From the NCBI GenBank assembly GCA_015680685.1, contig MNCI01003473.1:352734-416733 (forward strand): a stretch of DNA of 64,000 nucleotides. Reading direction: 5' to 3'. Positions within the stretch are counted from its first letter, which is position 1, and each line of letters begins with the position of its first letter. Made by a program: the position numbers and the translations under genes. The notes beneath the pieces are model-generated. The model saw nothing but the letters and a program-made list of their open reading frames with translations, made no database searches and had not been told where the DNA came from. This document shows, piece after piece, positions 10,854 to 23,355 of the stretch. The stretch is from Gnetum montanum. Lineage: Eukaryota > Streptophyta > Gnetopsida > Gnetales > Gnetaceae.

Positions 10854-12138
10854 TATTGAACTTTTGGTATGTCAAAACCTTAAGGAAAATGAAGAACATA
10901 GAATGGTTTATGGAGTGTGATGTTTTTGTATGGCATGAAGGAGAGCTTAAGAGATGACATCTACAAATAGATGTCAAAGTGGAGACCACAAGGACTTGCT
11001 AGACATGAATGAAGACTCAAGGAATGAGAGCTACAACAAGATGTCAAAGTGAAGACTACAAGGACTCAAGAGACTTTGGACAAGGACTTTATTAGAAAAT
11101 TGGAAGCAAGGGAAAAGAAGAAGACTACAGGGAAATGAAGATGTTCCAAGAATTTGGAAGAAGTAAAATCAATGAAAGAAAGTTTCAGAAACCAAGTTCA
11201 AATTTGAGAAGATGTCTTCCAAAAGTAGAAGGCATCTTGGCTAAAGTGCAGAAGAACCAAAGAAGACATCTTGCTAAAAAAGTAGACATCTCATGTCTAG
11301 AGAAGACATCTACATGAAGACGTCTGCTTTGATAGAGATATGTCTCCCCTAAACTAAAGTCTATGCAGTGAGATGTCTCAATCTTGAAGAAGACCTCTCT
11401 CCTAAACTAAAGTTTGTGTAGTGAAATGTCTCAATCCTGAAAAAGACATCTCCCCTAGTCATTAGATAGTCGTTGCATGAATTCTGAGGTGATTTCAGAA
11501 ACTTCAAGGCTATAAGAAGACTTTATTCTCTTGGAGATTGAGTAAGTTTTTGGTGCAAGTAAGTGTTAGCATCAAGAAATCATTGTGTACATTATTTTAT
11601 TATATTTTCTTACCTCATTGTACTATCTTGTGCACTATTGTAGTGATCAATTATGTTGTACCTAAAAGTACAAGGACTAGCAAATCAATTGCATCCTTTC
11701 CTTGTAAATTTTGTTTCTCTTTCTAGTAGCCCTACTGGGGTTGATTTGCTTCTTGCGAGAAGGCATCATCCTTGAGCTTGTCAGGATCCTACTAAGATTA
11801 AGTGTTGGTGTAGCGTTACAACACTCCAAAGTAGAGCTCAAGTTGTAAAGTTTATGGGATCTTGGAAACCACATTCTAAGCTTGTTGGGGCCTTGGAGGG
11901 TTGAGTGGATTTGTATCAATGAATCACTCTGAAGTAGAGCTTAGAGCTTGTATAGGGTGTGGTACCCTTTAAACCACATTTTAAGAGAACAAAGTTTGAA
12001 GGTGTGCAAGCAATCTACCCTCTAAATGTGGAATACCCAAGTTGGAAAACCATGTAAATTTTCCGTGTGCTTTGTGTTGATGAATTTTTGATTTGGGGAA
12101 CTTTTTCATTTCCCCCCTTCTAAGTTCTATGATTCTTA
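10854..12138 (+). repeat. Copia 3' LTR
   Basis: It aligns with the 5' LTR up to about 11768 and continues to a C-rich end (cccccct near 12114), as in many Copia LTRs. I place the end at 12138 because the next five bases (gagcc) resemble the 5' flank gagct and LINE coding resumes on the minus strand. The terminal dinucleotides are mutated (TA start). Confidence 0.65.
11343..11460. repeat. 54-bp tandem duplication within the 3' LTR
   Basis: Two copies of a unit starting tctcccctaaactaaagt lie side by side, followed by a partial third. The 5' LTR lacks it at the matching position (about 6355), so it arose after insertion or came from a variant LTR. Confidence 0.65.
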
Positions 12139-12143
12139 GAGCC

Positions 12144-13465
12144 ATCATAGGCTTAATCCTTAGGCAATTCAAAAATAAATGTGAAAGAGATTATGAAGAA
12201 TCATAAAAAGTACATTGAGAACTGTCAAGCCCAATCTATTACATTATTGCAGCCATGGACAATCTACTATTGAGTAATGACCATGTGAAAACTTTAATCT
12301 TAGGTTGCAAACTGGTCCTCCATACTTTCTTAAAAGTGATCCTTCATTTATCAAAACCCCAATTAATACACCATTTTTAATTGAAATATTGAAAAGGATG
12401 TTATCTTAGAAGCACCTTAATTAAGCATTTGAAAATCATTAATTCTAAAATACAAGATTCATCATTCCAAAACCAATTATACTGCAATTCCCATAAAGAT
12501 GATTTAGGTGCCTAAAGTTGAGCATCAACAATTGAAAGGATGGCATATAAAAAGGATTGATACTTTCTATGAGTAAGAAACTTTTGAATAATAACATCTT
12601 CTTACATAATTGTTAATTCATCCACAAAACTCTCCCAATTTTAAATTGGTAATAACTTCAAAATCTTTCTGGAAGGATATTGAAATTCATTAAGGTAGAA
12701 GCAGTAGCTACAAAGTAGCATAATAAATGTGACTGAGGCATAGAAAGATTAACATACTTAGAAGACCAACTTAAAAGTTTAAAACTTATTCTTTTACCAT
12801 ATAGCTTGGAGAAACATGAAGTATTTAATGTTTAAGGAAGCTTTAGAAATAACTCAATTTAGCCAAAAAAAATGTTATCTATTTGCTAAAAACAAAGTCT
12901 AACCACCTTATTCTAGCTCTTCATGTCATTCATTGCCCCAAGAATCCATTTTGCAGATAAAGCCAATGATTGGTCATAAAAGCTACCAATTTCAAGGCCA
13001 TCTTCTTCTTTGGGAAGAGTACCAATATTTCACTTAACTTAAGCAAATTCATGACTAGAATTATTATTTTTGCAAATACAACTCCTAATAATCTCTTTAA
13101 TCTTTATATAGTTTCATTTTTAAAGCTAAGAAAGGACTAGTAAACATAGATGGATGAAAGAATGCATTTTGCAACAATAATCATTCTAGGAAGAGAAAGA
13201 TGTCATTTTGATTACTTTTTTACTTTTTATATAACTTTCTACATAATAGAATCCCATAATTAAGAAATGTTAGGTATAACAACAAGAGGTATACCAAGAA
13301 TTTTAAAGATTTCATGTGGTTCATTCCATCTCCAAACAACATTTTAGATGTTGTGATTAAGAGGTCTATAATAAGATTTAACATAAATAGACTTTTCCCA
13401 ATTAATTCTTAAGCTAAAAGCATCATAGAAACTTTGAATAATATTGATATCTTTTTGAATCTTTG
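12144..13465 (-). pseudogene. LINE piece 2: end of RT and zf-RVT region of L1-type ORF2
   Basis: On the minus strand from 13465 the frame reads the RT segment after the catalytic motif (AFSLRINWEKS, then ILGIPL, then LPRMIIVAKCILSS, then GTLPKEEDGLE). It ends with the zf-RVT region (QPKIKVFTWSLLNSRLSM, HLFLNC). The zinc-finger Cys pair is damaged, and stops and frameshifts are many. It continues piece 1 (27127-28830) in frame once the Tat element is removed. Plant L1 ORF2 normally supplies endonuclease and RT for target-primed insertion; this copy is dead. Confidence 0.8.
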
Positions 13466-14569
13466 TGTTGGAGTAGGAATCATCGTAGCATCGAGATTTG
13501 ACACAACCTAACACAAAACTAAGCCAAAAAATCTTGTAGCAACCAAATATTCTAGGAAAGCTAATTTTTCAACTAATTTACCTCAAATCAAAAGGAGACT
13601 TGTAGATTATTGGAAAAATTAGATAATTTGAGCCAAAAATTTTTGCCAAATTTTAGCAGAATAAAAGTACAAAAGAAAACATTTATGCATAGAATAATGT
13701 GTACAAAATAAGTAAAAGCACGTATAACACAAATTTAGAAAAAATAGACCATGGTGTATGGTTGGCAGGAAAGAAAAATTGATGACAAAGTACCAAATGA
13801 AACATATCTAATTCTTTAAAGCATTAAATCAAAGAAGATAATGCAGAAAATAGAAAATAGGTCTACAGTAGATTTGGATAATACCATAAACAAAGAACTA
13901 AAAAAGGCAAGATCCAAATTACAAGAGAAATTAAAAAATAAGAACCCATTAGAAAAGTTCTAGAAAATGTACCAAGGATCAAAGGCATTTGAAGAGAAGA
14001 TTTGTTACCTTGTTTTTTCTCTTATGTATGCACTTGATGTAGATCTAGCAAGAATATTGTAGATTTAGAAGCTAATGAAGCAAAGGAATGGATTCGAATG
14101 GTATGTGGACATGATTCTAAGTCATTATCCATGTGTTAGGAGGACAACATGAAGAGGATACAATGTGTTAGAAGGAAAAAGTGGAGAGAAGTTAGAGAAG
14201 TTGATTATCTCCAAAGGAAGAGCAATTATTCTATAAAAAGGCAAAGTCTTTTAAAGAAGAAAAATTGAGCTAAGTAGCATAGATAGTTACCAAATGCTAA
14301 GAAGATGCTAATTATTTTCAAAAACTAAATGGAGAATTGATTTTGGAGTTGACATGGGACATCAAAACTAGACGTTGCAAATAAAGAGCCAAAATGATGC
14401 TACTTATCACTTAAGATGTTAATTTCTAGCAAGCTAAATATGAAGATTTAGAATCTACATTGCAAATAACACAAAATGTTGAATCTAGACTACTGGCTAT
14501 GAGCTGAGAAGCCATGGAATGTACCCAAGACTCTAGCTTATGAAGAACAAAGCCAAAGTGGGTACAAAA
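13466..14569 (-). repeat. Tat element 3' LTR
   Basis: It aligns with 25720-27121 from the tgttggagtagg/tgttatgatag end to the gtgggtacaaaa/gtggatacaaca end. It is about 300 nt shorter than its partner, mostly across the region matching 26580-26930. One terminal CA is mutated to AA. Confidence 0.85.
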
Positions 14570-14701
14570 CTTTGATCAATCTTGATGGATACTACTAAAG
14601 AGATGAAGGGAAATCCATCAAGAAAAGACATGAGCTAGTAGGTACCTGCAAGAAGATTGAACAAAGTAGAATAATAGGAGAGAAAATCTAGGACATTGTC
14701 A

Positions 14702-15450
14702 ACACACCTACGATGAAGTGCTATGCCAAAGAAGTGGGGTATGGCTAGATTCTAGGAAGCATGCATGAAAATGTAGATATAGCACTTCCTAACCAACTCA
14801 ATTCTTTTAATCACACCCTCATTGAAGTAAAACATAGATACTCATTTGGCCTCACCAATGTAGATTATGAAAAGAGAAAGGGATAGAGAAAGAAAGGGAG
14901 ATAGCAAAAAGTAAAAAGAAAGAGTAATGCAAGTATGGAAAATCATGTTAGGAATATCTCCAATACACCAATAGTGGGGTGTTGCGTTGCAAAAATGGGA
15001 CATGGCTAGATTCCTAAAATCGACCTCTTCCTTACCTCACTCATATGCAAATTTCATACTCCTTATGTCACTCTATACTCAACACTTCCTCACTACATTG
15101 GGGAACAAACACTTGTTCAGCCTCACTAATGTTAAATATACAGAGGAATGGAAGTAGATAAAGAGAGGGAATGAGAGGAAGAAGAGAGAAATATAGTACA
15201 AGATAGTAGAAATTTAGAGTATGTGAATGAAAAGAACAAAGGTAGAAGAAGAAAAGAGGATATCACCCATACACCTATCATGAGGATGATGCTATGCATA
15301 AAATTGGGGTATGGCTAAATCCTACATACTGTATGGTAAAAAAGGATGTCATATATATTGTCAAAGTAACGCTTTCTTGTTCCACTTAAAAACACATTCA
15401 GTCACACCTTCATATGAAGAAACGATATATTTAGTCACTCAAAAACCTTG
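14702..15450. repeat. About 260-310-bp tandem repeats, three units
   Basis: Three successive units start at about 14702, 14963 and 15269 with acaccta/acacca and then a shared ggctagattc-type block. Each continues into a purine-rich gagagaaagg tract. Tandem repeats next to the 3' LTR are usual in Tat/Ogre-type elements. Confidence 0.6.
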
Positions 15451-16019
15451 CTAGTTATGCTAAGCACATAGAGTAGAATGGGATAGATAGCATAGAAAAA
15501 TATGAAGAAAATGTTTTAGCCATTAATGAAGCAAGACTTAATTTTCATTTTTGGAGAACCTAATCACTCAGTATGATCAAGATAAGATTTAACACATAAA
15601 ATTTTTAGTAGAAAAATCCTAAGAGAAAATTTTAAATAGGTTTTAACAAAGTTATCACATAAATTAAGAACTTTGTGATAAAAATATTTAAGAAAAATAG
15701 TTTTAAAGTCATTTGACTCTATCGAATACAAAGGTTGTAAAATTTCCAGATGATTTGAAGAGCTAGGTTTTCAATTTTAAAATTGGCACCGTGTAGAATA
15801 ATTGAGTTAAGACATTAAAGATATGATTTATATGAGTTAAATTGGAATAAACATGCACTATATTTACCTATTAGATAAACCAAGATTGACATGAGTGGAA
15901 TCACAGAGCTTATGAATCAATTTCATCTTAATGTGTATTAGAACAAATAGTTGGGTGCTAAGTGGAACCCTCACTTCAGGAAGGGCTTGATTTAAATTTG
16001 AAAAAGAATTATTAAAATA

Positions 16020-18010
16020 TGTTTACTATATCAGCTCTTGAGGAAGACATTTTAGTTTGGCAAGAAGTTTAAAAAATAGCTCTGCCTAAATTAGCTCTAC
16101 TAACATGAAAGAGGTTTATAGAGTTAAAAGATAGCTCTACAAAGAATGCTTTGTTTGGTTATGCCATTTGAGCCTATAGAGTTAAACTTAAATTCTACAA
16201 GTTAGTTCAAAAATAACTCTACCACATCAGCTTGGAATTTTAGAGTATTTTTCATAGAGCCAAAATTCTACTTCATGAAAGAGCTTATTTTCAATTATAC
16301 CACATCAATGTTTTCTCATATAGAACATGCTCGTAAAGTGAAGAAGCAACTCTACAAATTGGTTCTATAGCCATGTCATGAAAACTTCTTGAGATAAGCT
16401 CATATATAGGATAAAAATTAATTCTATGAGTATTTTCACTTCTACCTTTGCCAAGTTAGATCCCTTCAAGAGAATTGATTTGTAGGGTTATAAAATAGCT
16501 CTACTAAAACACCAATTTCTAGTTTTTCCATGTAGGTTGTTGAGCCCCAATTCTATGAGCGAAGAATAAGTTCTACAAGATTGTTCCATGAACCACATCA
16601 GCATATAGAGGAAGCTTATGGAACAAAAAAGTAGCTCTACAAGAAGATTCTACTCAAGAAAGCACCTTATTTACAAATCCCTTATGATACGTGGACTTTG
16701 TTTGGGGAAAGTTTGTAGAGTGCAAAACTTGCTACATAAGAAAAGCTGAAAACGATTCTAGGTAACCAAGAAGGAAGTTTGGAGTTAAGCCCTTTGTAGA
16801 GCCAAGATATGGTTCTATGAAATAGATTTAGAAAATGGCTCTACCATGTCCACATCTGCCATGTTAGGTTTTTAAAGGAATGAATTCGTAGAAATGAAAA
16901 TTGGTTCTATGAAAAGCTTAACTTTCAATTATAAGAGCCATGTTAACTCTGTAGATTTGTATCATCACATCAACTCACTCGTACAGCTGGTTCATAGAAC
17001 TAAATTTTTGTTCTATGAATAAGCTTCAAATCAATTTTACAAGACATGTCATTAGAGTGTATTGAGGAAAGCTTGTATGTAAAACCAAAATTTAGCTCTA
17101 CAATGAAAGCATAAAGAAAACTCTACCACATCAACCATTTAAGTAAGTAGAAGTGGTTCTTCTACATCATTAGCCATGAAGAATAAGTATGGAAGATTTA
17201 AAAATGGCTTTACAAAATAATTCTATTAACAACTAAGAATTGTGGAGTAGAAGATTTGAAAGATATTCGACTCTCATCACCAAATTAGCTTATAGAACCA
17301 ATGTATAAAGTTTTGATTCCATTCTACAAAGAAGTTAACTAGTTGCTTTGCCATGTTAGCAATCATGAAGAATTGATTCATAGATCTAAAACATGATTCT
17401 ACAAAATGGTTCTATAAATAAGCTAAAGGCACATAAAGAGATTTTGAGAAAATGTTCATCCCTCACTACCACATCAACTTGTAGAGCTAGTTTGTGAAGT
17501 CAAGAATTTAGCTCTATGAACATATCTTAAGGAAGTTTTTCCATGCCATCCTCTATACAATATTGGTTCATAAAGCCAAAAGTTGGCTCTACAAGGAAAA
17601 ACTAGATTGTATCTATGAGTCATGTCAACTTTGGAGAAGGGAAGTTGATTGTAGAACCAAAATTTACCTCTACAAACAAGCTCCTCTTTCATTCTACCAT
17701 GACAAAATCTTCCACATTAGCTTATAGAACTAGCATATAAAGCCAAAATTTAGCTCTACAAGCATTAGAAATAGCTTTACCATGTCAAATTCTTTAAAGA
17801 GCAAGCCTTTAGGACATGAAAATTATTTTACGAGTAAGCTTAAAAATGATTATACAAGCCACTTCAAATCTCACTCTGGGTCCACCAAGAATTGCATACA
17901 TGTACATAGAATAAATTTATTGAAGAAGCTTGAATTCACTCCATCACGTCAGATTCATTTCTAGAACAAGTTTCTAATGTTTGAATTTAGCTCTATGAAC
18001 AATTTGGAAA
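16020..18010. repeat. 2-kb array of degenerate short palindromes
   Basis: More than thirty occurrences of tagctctac, ttctatgaa, gtagagcc and gttctaca occur in both orientations, often paired around an A/T core (for example gccaaaatttagctctaca). Each pair can fold as a small hairpin. The frames it opens (such as 17474-17692 minus) simply translate the repeat. Confidence 0.6.
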
Positions 18011-18414
18011 AGGCTCTAGTGGCTAACAATAAAATGAATATTTAAATCCTCAAGCCTTAAATGAAATAGCTCAACATAATTAAAGCTTGAATAAAATGTT
18101 GAGAGCCAAATTGAATAGTTCGTCCCAAGGAAGAAAATTAAAGAATAGGGCTCTAAATATTAATAAGCAAGATTTGAAGAGATTTTAAAGAGATTTTAGA
18201 GCTCAGAGTTGAACCAAAGCTAAGAATAGAGACAAAACAACCATTGAAGAACATAGGAAAACTCTAGTTTCTGCAAAAGAAAATATTTAAGATGTTCCAT
18301 AAATAGAAGAAAGAGGCTTTCCAGAAGTCTCAAGATGTCGACACCTATGTCTTCTCTAAATGCATGAAACAATTCAAATTAAACATCTATCAACTCTGCT
18401 AATGGAATGATATA

Positions 18415-21088
18415 GTGCACTTAGAGCTAGAAGTAAAAGAGGTAGAGTTATTTAGTTTTGATGAGAACCATGATGTGGTGGAAAAATATAGCCTACGATC
18501 TATAGAATCAATGGAGGAACGATGGGAAGTTTATGGGAAAACAAGGTTCTATAAGCTTAGGTTTAGGCTAAGAGAAAACCTCATTAGAGATGTCCTGAAT
18601 CACTTAATAGCAGAAATAGTTTATGAGAGTCAAGAAGGCGTATGAGCTTTATGGTCCAATGGAGCCAAACATTATAGAGATAGAGACCCAATAATATAAT
18701 GAAGAAGTGTTGAGTGGGAAATTCTAGAACCATTCCAAATTAAGGAAAGCCATCAAGCTACCACCAACAAGCATAGCAAAGGCATGGGGATATAGGAATC
18801 TCATTCTAAAGGCTTTAGAGCTTAGGTTTCCCCATTGGATTTTCATTTTTTCTCTAAATTTTTGTTCTAGTAATGATATTAATATTGTTGTTGATTATCA
18901 TGTATGGACTTGGTAGCTATAGAGAATAAGAGACTTTTCTTTCTAGTTTAATATATGAATGATGCATTACAACAAAGCCTCTTAGAAATCCATGAATAGA
19001 GGACTTAGTTAAATATTAGCTTACTTTTATTAGATTATATACTACATGAAGTACCTGAGCCCAAGAGTATGACCCCAATTTTTGCTGATTATACATCCCA
19101 AAGAAGAGTTAGACCAAAGGACCCCTACTATGATTTCTTTCTAGCAGTTTATCAAAGAAGCTAATTTGATGCTCAAGCCCTAGAGTTTTTGATGAAATTA
19201 GCTTAAAAATTATTAATGAGATAAAAGAAAACTTTCATGAAGCTAATTTTTTACGTACTTATTACACCCAAATTCTTATAGCGGGATTTGAAGGGAAGGC
19301 CTTCAAATTACCTAGGTTTGTAGCTCCTTATTTAGCAACCTTAGAAGTTGGAAGACAAATGTGGAAATGCCCCTTAAGGCATGATTATAAACATAAAGAG
19401 GCTTTTCCTTTGAATTTTAGCTTCTAGGAATTTATCAATTCAGTGCATTTGAGAGGAATAGCCAAAAAATACAAAGAGCAATGTAATTTTTCTCTAGCTC
19501 CAAAGAGAATTTATTCAACTGCTAAAACCAAAAAAGTTCATTAGCCCCATGAGATAGATGTAGTTTACTTAAGAACTATAGACAAGAAATGAACCAAGTA
19601 AAGGATGAAGTCCCATAATAGCATAAAAAAATTATCAATAAAGCTTCTATTTAGCGCTTGTGACCAGTCATCCATTAAAGCATGTAGATGGATGGAGTAC
19701 ATGGATCATCCTTTAGCTAGGGACTTTCCTGATGAATATTTAGCATTAATGGAAGAAACTTATTTTTCTTAAAAACTATTAGAGCTAGATAAGCCATGCC
19801 AGATGAAAGATTCTCACTCAATGAGACAGAATATGTGAGAGATAAGAGAGCTAGGAAATTGAAATTAGAAAGAATAAGGCTTAACAAAGAAAAAATTAGC
19901 AACAAAAACTTCTAAAGCAACGATGATTAAAGAATCTAGAGCAACAAATTTTAGAGCAACAAAGATTGAAGAAGCTAGAGCAACAATAGCTTTTAGAGCA
20001 AAGAATAAAAGAGCAGTAATAGCAATAATCACTAGAACAACAAAGATTGATGAAGCTACAAAAAAAGCAACAAAAGGAAGGGGAAAGCGCATCTTACTAT
20101 TCTAAATTTTCCTTTGGGATATTTAATGAAGGAAGAAGCTTGGTCATTTAAGATTAAAGAGAAAGAAGCTAGAATCGTACAAAGCCAAAAGCTTCCCACT
20201 AAGCCAAAAACTAAACCTAGTGTCATCTTTCAATACAAAGAAGATTATCCTCAAATAGGAAAGGAAAAGCATGTAATGTCACCGAATAGATGTTAGACAC
20301 CATAGCTACTCAGATTGAAGATATGGGATAAGTAGCGAATAATCATATAGCTAAGCTATAAGAATTTCTTGTGTAGAAAGAACACTAGACATCAAAGCTG
20401 CACAAAGAATTGAAAAGATTCAAAGAGAAAAAAAATAGCTCAAAGCAATGGTAACTATGAAAGAATCATTACTAGAAAATAAAGAGCATGTAATGACCTA
20501 GTTGGAAGAAAGGCTAGCTGGGATGAGCTTAGAGTTGGAATAGGCTAGAAAAGATAAAGCTTTGAATCATTCACATTTAGCTCTACCAAATTTTAAGGAA
20601 TAATTACTAAAATGAATTATAATAAAGAGTGATGAGAAGCAAGAGGTAAAATTATGGAATTTTGAGGAAAATATGCCATTTTTTGCAAATGAAGAGAAAG
20701 GCATAAGAATTGTATGATCTAGCCATAACTAAAAGAGATCTTCTACCCCAATATAAATAGAGCTTTTTAGATATGATGATTATGGTAGTTATGGGAATCA
20801 TAAATAAAATTGCCATGAAGAAACTGGAATTAGAAAAAAGCTTGTTCTGGTGTGGGAGCTACATTAACTAAGATCATCAACTCTATAACTAAATCAAGTT
20901 TGGGAGAAACAAAGGCTAAGGAGATCCTTAAGAAGCTTAATGATATTGATCCAAATATAATGAATCAAGCTATTAAGGCCTTGCTTAATCACAAAAGGTT
21001 ATCTCAACAATTATCAGTTGAAGAACTTCAACTCCAAAGAATAACAAAGAACTTTCAGGAAATAAAACAATTGTCAAATGGCTTCTAG
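18415..21088 (+). pseudogene. Broken reading frame antisense to the Tat element gag-protease
   Basis: Plus-strand coding-like segments occur at 18415-18645 (acidic and charged, ELEVKEVELFSFDE), about 19070-19560 (including DPYYDFFLAVYQRS and LPRFVAPYLATLEVGRQMWK in different frames) and 19860-20100 (Gln/Lys-rich, repeated EQQRLKKLEQQ). The last is 20852-21088 (an amphipathic helix-rich end). They are separated by stops and frameshifts. Position and direction match the antisense ORFs described for Grande and other Tat-type elements. I do not recognise a domain, so function is unknown. Some segments may be chance frames within repeats. Confidence 0.45.
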
Positions 21089-21989
21089 TTATATGAACAA
21101 AATGTAACACCTATGGAGCCTTAACTTTCATAACTACTATAACTACCAAAGGCTAATATATAAAGCCTTAAATAAATGTAAAAGAAAAAAGGGAGGAAAA
21201 TAGGAGAAGAAAAAGCTTGTAAAGACTCTTTTAGAATGGAATTTTAAATAGTTTCTATCTATCTATTTTAGCTTCGCTCTCTTAGCTAGTGTTGTGAATT
21301 GAATAGGTTTTTTTTTCTTATTCTTTCTAGCTTGAAGTTATATAGCTATACATGAATGGATTGTTATTGTTGAAACAAGTTATTTTCTCTATGAGTTGAG
21401 GTTTAGCTTACTCTTATTATTTTAACTGAATGGGATAGCTTCTTTAAGTGTTAATTCTTAATTAGTTTAGCATAGAAATATTGTCATCTTTATACGATTT
21501 TGAGCTTCATAAATAATCTTATTTCCTTAGTCTCTTACTCTATTTAGCAAAACTTTTGTGTTCAAGCATCGAAAAGCTAGCTAGCATATAGCTCAGAATT
21601 TAAGATTGATATTTTCTATAAAAATGTCCATTTGCTATATTTTTTCTATGAAAATTTTAAAGCGAAGCTTATAAGAGAGAAATTCAATTTCTTTATTTAT
21701 GTTAAGAGATAGCCACTAGACATACATAAGACACTAATTCTTTAGAAATACCTTGTTGTCATTACAAATAGACCTTTATCATTGATCACACTTAGTCATA
21801 TTTAACTCATTTAAAACCAAAAAGAGGCTATTTGGGGATATCTATGTCTTGGTGGTACCAGAGACCAACAACCACCTAAATGAGTTAATTAAGCTACTCC
21901 TTATGGTAGAGTCATTCTTGATTTTTCCACAACACCAAGTTAAAAACTTGATGTCAAAAGTAGACTCATTGCCCAATTCTATAGTAACA

Positions 21990-22770
21990 TTAGAATTTTT
22001 AGGAGAATAAAGGACTCTAGGCTTGCTCACATGTTCAAGCTTAATATCATCTAGTTTGCCACTAAGTTGATAAGATTAGGTTCCTCGATCAAGGAAAGAA
22101 ACACTTGAAATTTTTTTGTTAGTTAAGATGATTATCTCATGATTATGAATAGGGATGTGTATATCTTAATGTATGGGAGAATATATAGCTTGATGTTGAG
22201 CTAGCCAAGTTTGTTCTAGTATACCATTAAAATTAGGATACTCATGTGTCACAATGAAGATAACTTTAGATTGCATAGCATCACCTACCATGAAAGGTAA
22301 TCTAATGAAACCTATAACCTCTACTCGCATACTATTAAATGAATCACAGTTAGTACAATTTTTATTGAAAACTACCTAATCATGGAAACTGAGATGCTTG
22401 ATAATAACCCATGTGATTAGGTTCGATTTGGTACCACCATCAATATGTATCAATGGAATTGAGGCTTTTGAAGATACCTTAATAGTAATATAAAGTGGAA
22501 GCTAATAGATATGTCTTGTCTTCAAATTAGTTTTGATATTCTCATCATAGAAGTTCAAAATATTTGATCCATAACGAGGAACTTGAAAAAGTGAAGATAT
22601 GACCTTTGTCTAAGGAGGGATGTCACTTGGAACCATGATTCTCGTAAGAACATCAAAGAGTATAACACAATGTTCTTTAGACATTACTAGGACATTATAC
22701 AAAAAATGTTGGTCCCTTTAGAATGGACAAAGGTAGTCATCTATTGTAAGATCTCATTATCCATAGGCTA
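21990..22770 (-). pseudogene. Tat-type retropepsin (protease) remnant
   Basis: The minus-strand frame reads MSKEHCVILFDVLTRI, then LPLYITIK, then PLIHIDGGTKSNLI, then YPNFNGILEQTWLAQHQAIY. The order fits Ogre/Tat protease: a pre-protease helix, the flap-strand block, the active-site D(x)G motif (here DGG) and the ILG-like block ahead of a Trp. This protease would process Gag-Pol. Stops interrupt it (for example before VVFNKN), and no RT follows. Confidence 0.65.
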
Positions 22771-23355
22771 AGATGCTTGTGAAGAAGGTGCTACCATAAC
22801 TAGCTATATAGGATTGGAAGAAGGTGGTAGGCTACTTGAGGCAACAGTCTCCTCTTGTTGCTTAAAAGAAACCTTTCTTATTATCTTAGAAGATTGCTTT
22901 TGTGCATCAATGACATTTTCCTTCTATTTATTTAATTGTGAGTCATTAGTTTGTTGACTATGAGTAAGGAGTTTTATGTAAGATAAGGGTAAGAAATTGA
23001 AAGTTGTTTGAGATGCATTAGATGAAAGAGTATTTTAAGGTTTGGAATGGTGCGAAGTAGGATGAGAACTAGATGAATATGTAGGTTGAGTGGGAGTGGA
23101 AGGATGACAATTAGTAGCATAAATATAACAAGAAGATGAAAAAAAATGACTTAGTTTAGATGGTGCAATGGCATAGTCAAACTAACTGATGATATAAGGT
23201 TTCTAAGATTGTAGTGATGAATGCCTTGACTATTTGTAATCAAACCAACATATGATGTAAGGCTTCTTGGATGAAGACTTACGAGCTTTGTATTTAGGCT
23301 TGAAAGCTAAAATTATGCTACTAGCTCTTAAGGAATTCTAAAACACTTTGAGTTG

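Larger units (their letters stand above)
5885..12138 (+). mobile_element. Copia (Sirevirus-like) LTR retrotransposon lacking pol
   Basis: Direct repeats begin tgttgacc (5885) and tattgaac (10854), with a polypurine tract just before the second. Between them lie a Copia-type gag and a second, env-position reading frame, but no protease, integrase, RT or RNase H that I can see. It is flanked by gagct (5880-5884) and gagcc (12139-12143), a probable TSD with one transition. It lies inside the LINE. The 5' LTR is shorter than the 3' LTR because a deletion joins it directly into gag near 6690. Lineage is inferred from gag layout and PPT style; membership of Sireviruses is likely but not proved. Confidence 0.75.

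Noticed and set aside
11768-11781. gagcttgt after the aligned part of the Copia 3' LTR as the TSD
   Set aside because: It matches the 5' flank, but LTR-like sequence continues to about 12138, where gagcc abuts resumed LINE coding. The nearer match is probably chance.
17474-17692. Minus-strand frame with repeated CR..FW.Y units
   Set aside because: It is the translation of the short-palindrome array, not a protein.
14702-18010. CRISPR-like or other spaced repeat array
   Set aside because: Units vary in length and sequence, spacers are not unique, and the setting is a plant LTR element.
19717-20092. Minus-strand hydrophobic frames (Leu/Phe/Val-rich)
   Set aside because: They are the reverse strand of the Gln/Lys/Ala-coding plus-strand repeats.
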